Positions 52,493 to 53,841 of a stretch of DNA of 53,841 nucleotides are shown in pieces. The translations under genes were made by a program, and so were the position numbers. Source of the stretch: an uncultured Clostridia bacterium (GTDB lineage: Bacteria; Bacillota; Clostridia; Oscillospirales; Oscillospiraceae); assembly GCA_946550725.1 (NCBI GenBank), contig CAMNQX010000013.1, forward strand, positions 1 through 53,841, read 5' to 3'. Each line of letters begins with the position of its first letter. Positions within the stretch are counted from its first letter, which is position 1. The notes below the pieces were generated by a model. That model was given only the letters and a program-made list of their open reading frames with translations. It did not search any database and was not told the origin of the DNA.

Positions 52493-52985
52493 GCGGTCCC
52501 CCTCATTTGGAATCTCCCTCTGGGGTTTTCTCTTGCCGGGTGGGGCGGTCACCGTCTGGTAAGGGCCGATGAGGACATCGGCCCCTACGCGAGAGGAACG
52601 ATTCGGTAGGAACGTAGGGGCGGATGGTCTCGCCTGTCGGCTCGGTCGTGCGATGGGACGCGTGCCACTGGCACGCATCGCCCTCATCCGCCCGCACGTT
52701 CTCACCCACCCAGGCGGCGTTGTTCCAACTGTCTGACGTTCTACATTTCCGACCACAGAGGCCGTAACGGCCGGCGCGAGAGGACAGGCCGGTCCCACAT
52801 TTCGTCCCGCCGGCTCTAGACGTAGGGCCAAACAGGACTAGGAAGGTAGGACCTTGCAAATTTTCTCAAAGGGAACCATCCCAACAAAGCCTCCTACATT
52901 TAGAAGGCTCTTTTTCTTTGGAGTCCGGCCCGTTTCTTTTTCTCACGAGAAAAAGAAATGGACCGGGGGAAAAGGAGGATTTGCC
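52493..52985 (+). repeat. Family A long structured element, copy 3 (5'-truncated)
   Basis: It fills most of the 677-base gap after gpmI. It matches copies 1 and 2 from the second GGTCCCCCTC arm onward, but the first ~130 bases are absent. In place of the CACCCCGGC/GCCGGGGTG hairpin it carries a REP pair (52563-52695). The segments with GCCGTAACGGCC, AACAGGACTAG, GGACCTTGC, and the final GTTTCTTTTTCTC/GAGAAAAAGAAA arm are kept. It lies downstream of and co-oriented with gpmI. Confidence 0.75.
52563..52695 (+). repeat. REP pair inside family A copy 3, second unit with 58-nt insert
   Basis: Unit 52563-52588 (GGGCCGATG to CCCCTAC) is followed by unit 52614-52695 (GTAGGGGCGGATG to CATCCGCCCGC), whose loop holds the 58-base segment 52626-52683. 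That segment is the exact reverse complement of 40094-40151. Confidence 0.88.
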
Positions 52986-53033
52986 CCTCGGGGCATAAAT
53001 CGCAATCACGGGTCTCCTCTCCCCTTCTTTCCC

Positions 53034-53062
53034 TTGCTTTTCCGTGATTTTCCTGATATACT
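53034..53062 (+). promoter_or_regulatory. Promoter of the last gene
   Basis: TTGCTT, 17-base spacer, TATACT, 51 bases before the start codon. Confidence 0.75.
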
Positions 53063-53113
53063 TTTTCCACATGTGACATCATAGGCGGTAAGAGCCGCGA
53101 AAGGAGCAGTTGT

Positions 53114-53841
53114 ATGGCAAAGCGTGTTTTGAGCATGACCCCCTCCGAGCTGACCCACCTGACCAAGGAGGACTTCCTCGCCGCCGTGGCGGGGAGCGAG
53201 GGCCGGGTGCTGGCCTGTGAGACCATCGGCATCGTCCAGCCCATGCTGGCCGACGTGACCAACGCCGAGTTCGCCGCGTCTCAGGGGGCGGACCTGATCC
53301 TCCTCAATATGTTTGACGTGCAAAAGCCCGTGGTGCAGGCCCTCCCCGACGTGCCCCCGGAGGAGACCGTGCGGGAGCTGAAGCGGCTGACCGGCCGCAT
53401 GATCGGGGTGAACCTGGAGCCGGTGGACGACGCCCTGGCCAAGGCCAACGCCAACACCATCTGGGCCATGTCCCCCGGCCGGTACGCCACGGTGGACAAC
53501 GCCAAGCGGGCCTACGAGATGGGCGTGGATATGCTAGTGCTCACCGGCAACCCCGGCAACGGGGTCTCGAACGCCGCCATCGTCTCCACCCTCTCCGCCA
53601 TTTCCAAGGCTATGGGGGACAAGATCGTCCTGTGCGCCGGGAAGATGCACGCCTCCGGCGTGGTGGGCGAAGGGGGAGAGAACATCATCACCAAGAAGGA
53701 CATCGCCGCCTTCGCCAAGGCGGGGGCGGACGTGATCCTGCTTCCCGCCCCCGGCACCGTCCCCGGCATCACCACCGGGTATATCCGGGAGCTGGTGAGC
53801 TACGCCCACAGCCTGGGCAAGCTTACCCTCACCGCCATCGG
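53114..53841 (+). CDS. TIM-barrel-like protein of unknown function, partial at right edge
   Basis: The frame opens with ATG after AAAGGAG and is open to the window end (242 codons). It reads MAKRVLSMTPSELTHLTKED, then LACETIGIVQPMLADVTNAE, GADLILLNMFDV, LTGRMIGVNLEPVDDALAKA, LVLTGNPGNGVSNAAI, LCAGKMHASGVVGEGGENII and GADVILLPAPGTVPGITTGYI. Alternating strands that end in acidic or Gly residues suggest a phosphate-binding TIM barrel. Similar proteins are known as uncharacterised Firmicute families near sugar-uptake genes, by recall only. I do not assign a reaction. Confidence 0.75.
   Translation, partial: MAKRVLSMTPSELTHLTKEDFLAAVAGSEGRVLACETIGIVQPMLADVTNAEFAASQGADLILLNMFDVQKPVVQALPDVPPEETVRELKRLTGRMIGVNLEPVDDALAKANANTIWAMSPGRYATVDNAKRAYEMGVDMLVLTGNPGNGVSNAAIVSTLSAISKAMGDKIVLCAGKMHASGVVGEGGENIITKKDIAAFAKAGADVILLPAPGTVPGITTGYIRELVSYAHSLGKLTLTAI

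Overview
The window is 53.8 kb of GC-rich, strongly GC3-biased DNA that is about 90% coding. It looks like a chromosomal segment of an anaerobic Firmicute of the Oscillospiraceae type (Flavonifractor, Lawsonibacter or Dysosmobacter-like). The evidence is Gram-positive AGGAGG ribosome-binding sites, clean sigma-A promoters with 17-bp spacers, a PTS with HPr, LexA, a V-type ATPase operon in the order G/H-I-K-E-C-F-A-B-D, an SLH surface protein and a Gram-positive style proB without a PUA domain. The taxon is inferred from gene content, not proven. There is no rRNA, CRISPR, prophage or transposase.

Layout. 1-2929: PTS block with the end of EI, a free-standing IIA(Glc), an HPr carrying Arg46 in place of the regulatory Ser46, and a GlcNAc-type EIICB. 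3086-6658: a HAD phosphatase, then a convergent three-gene operon (divergent MBL-like protein, zinc macrodomain, class M sirtuin) facing an HxlR regulator. This is a probable ADP-ribosylation/de-ADP-ribosylation stress module. 6651-10484: metallophosphoesterase lipoprotein, lipid kinase, lipoprotein, and a possible ferritin-like protein. 10672-15071: lexA and a divergent heterodimeric ABC exporter. 15690-18224: XRE regulator and lepA. 18366-27908: secreted protein, topoisomerase IV A-type subunit, then a tightly coupled series of YitT protein, lipoprotein, psuK, psuG and an orphan OmpR-type response regulator, followed by pta. 28587-28979: tRNA Val, Glu and Met on the minus strand.

29219-38086: nine-gene V-type ATPase operon whose K subunit keeps the Na+-site residues. 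Then nadE, a split chromate-type transporter, an SLH protein coupled to an anchored binding-protein-like protein, proBA (minus strand), trmL, the glycolytic trio pgk-tpiA-gpmI, and a truncated gene of unknown function.

The most unusual content is between the genes. Three repeat families recur. Family A is a ~535-nt multi-hairpin element with three copies, each downstream of and co-oriented with a transcription unit. Family B is a ~130-nt element that starts at the stop codon of lexA, atpB and pgk, with a collapsed remnant after nagE; its paired arms change together between copies. Family C is made of ~28-bp REP-like hairpins that occur as inverted pairs; two of them carry an identical 58-nt insert in the loop, in opposite orientation. 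Families A and B are the best candidates here for undescribed structured RNAs or mobile miniature elements.
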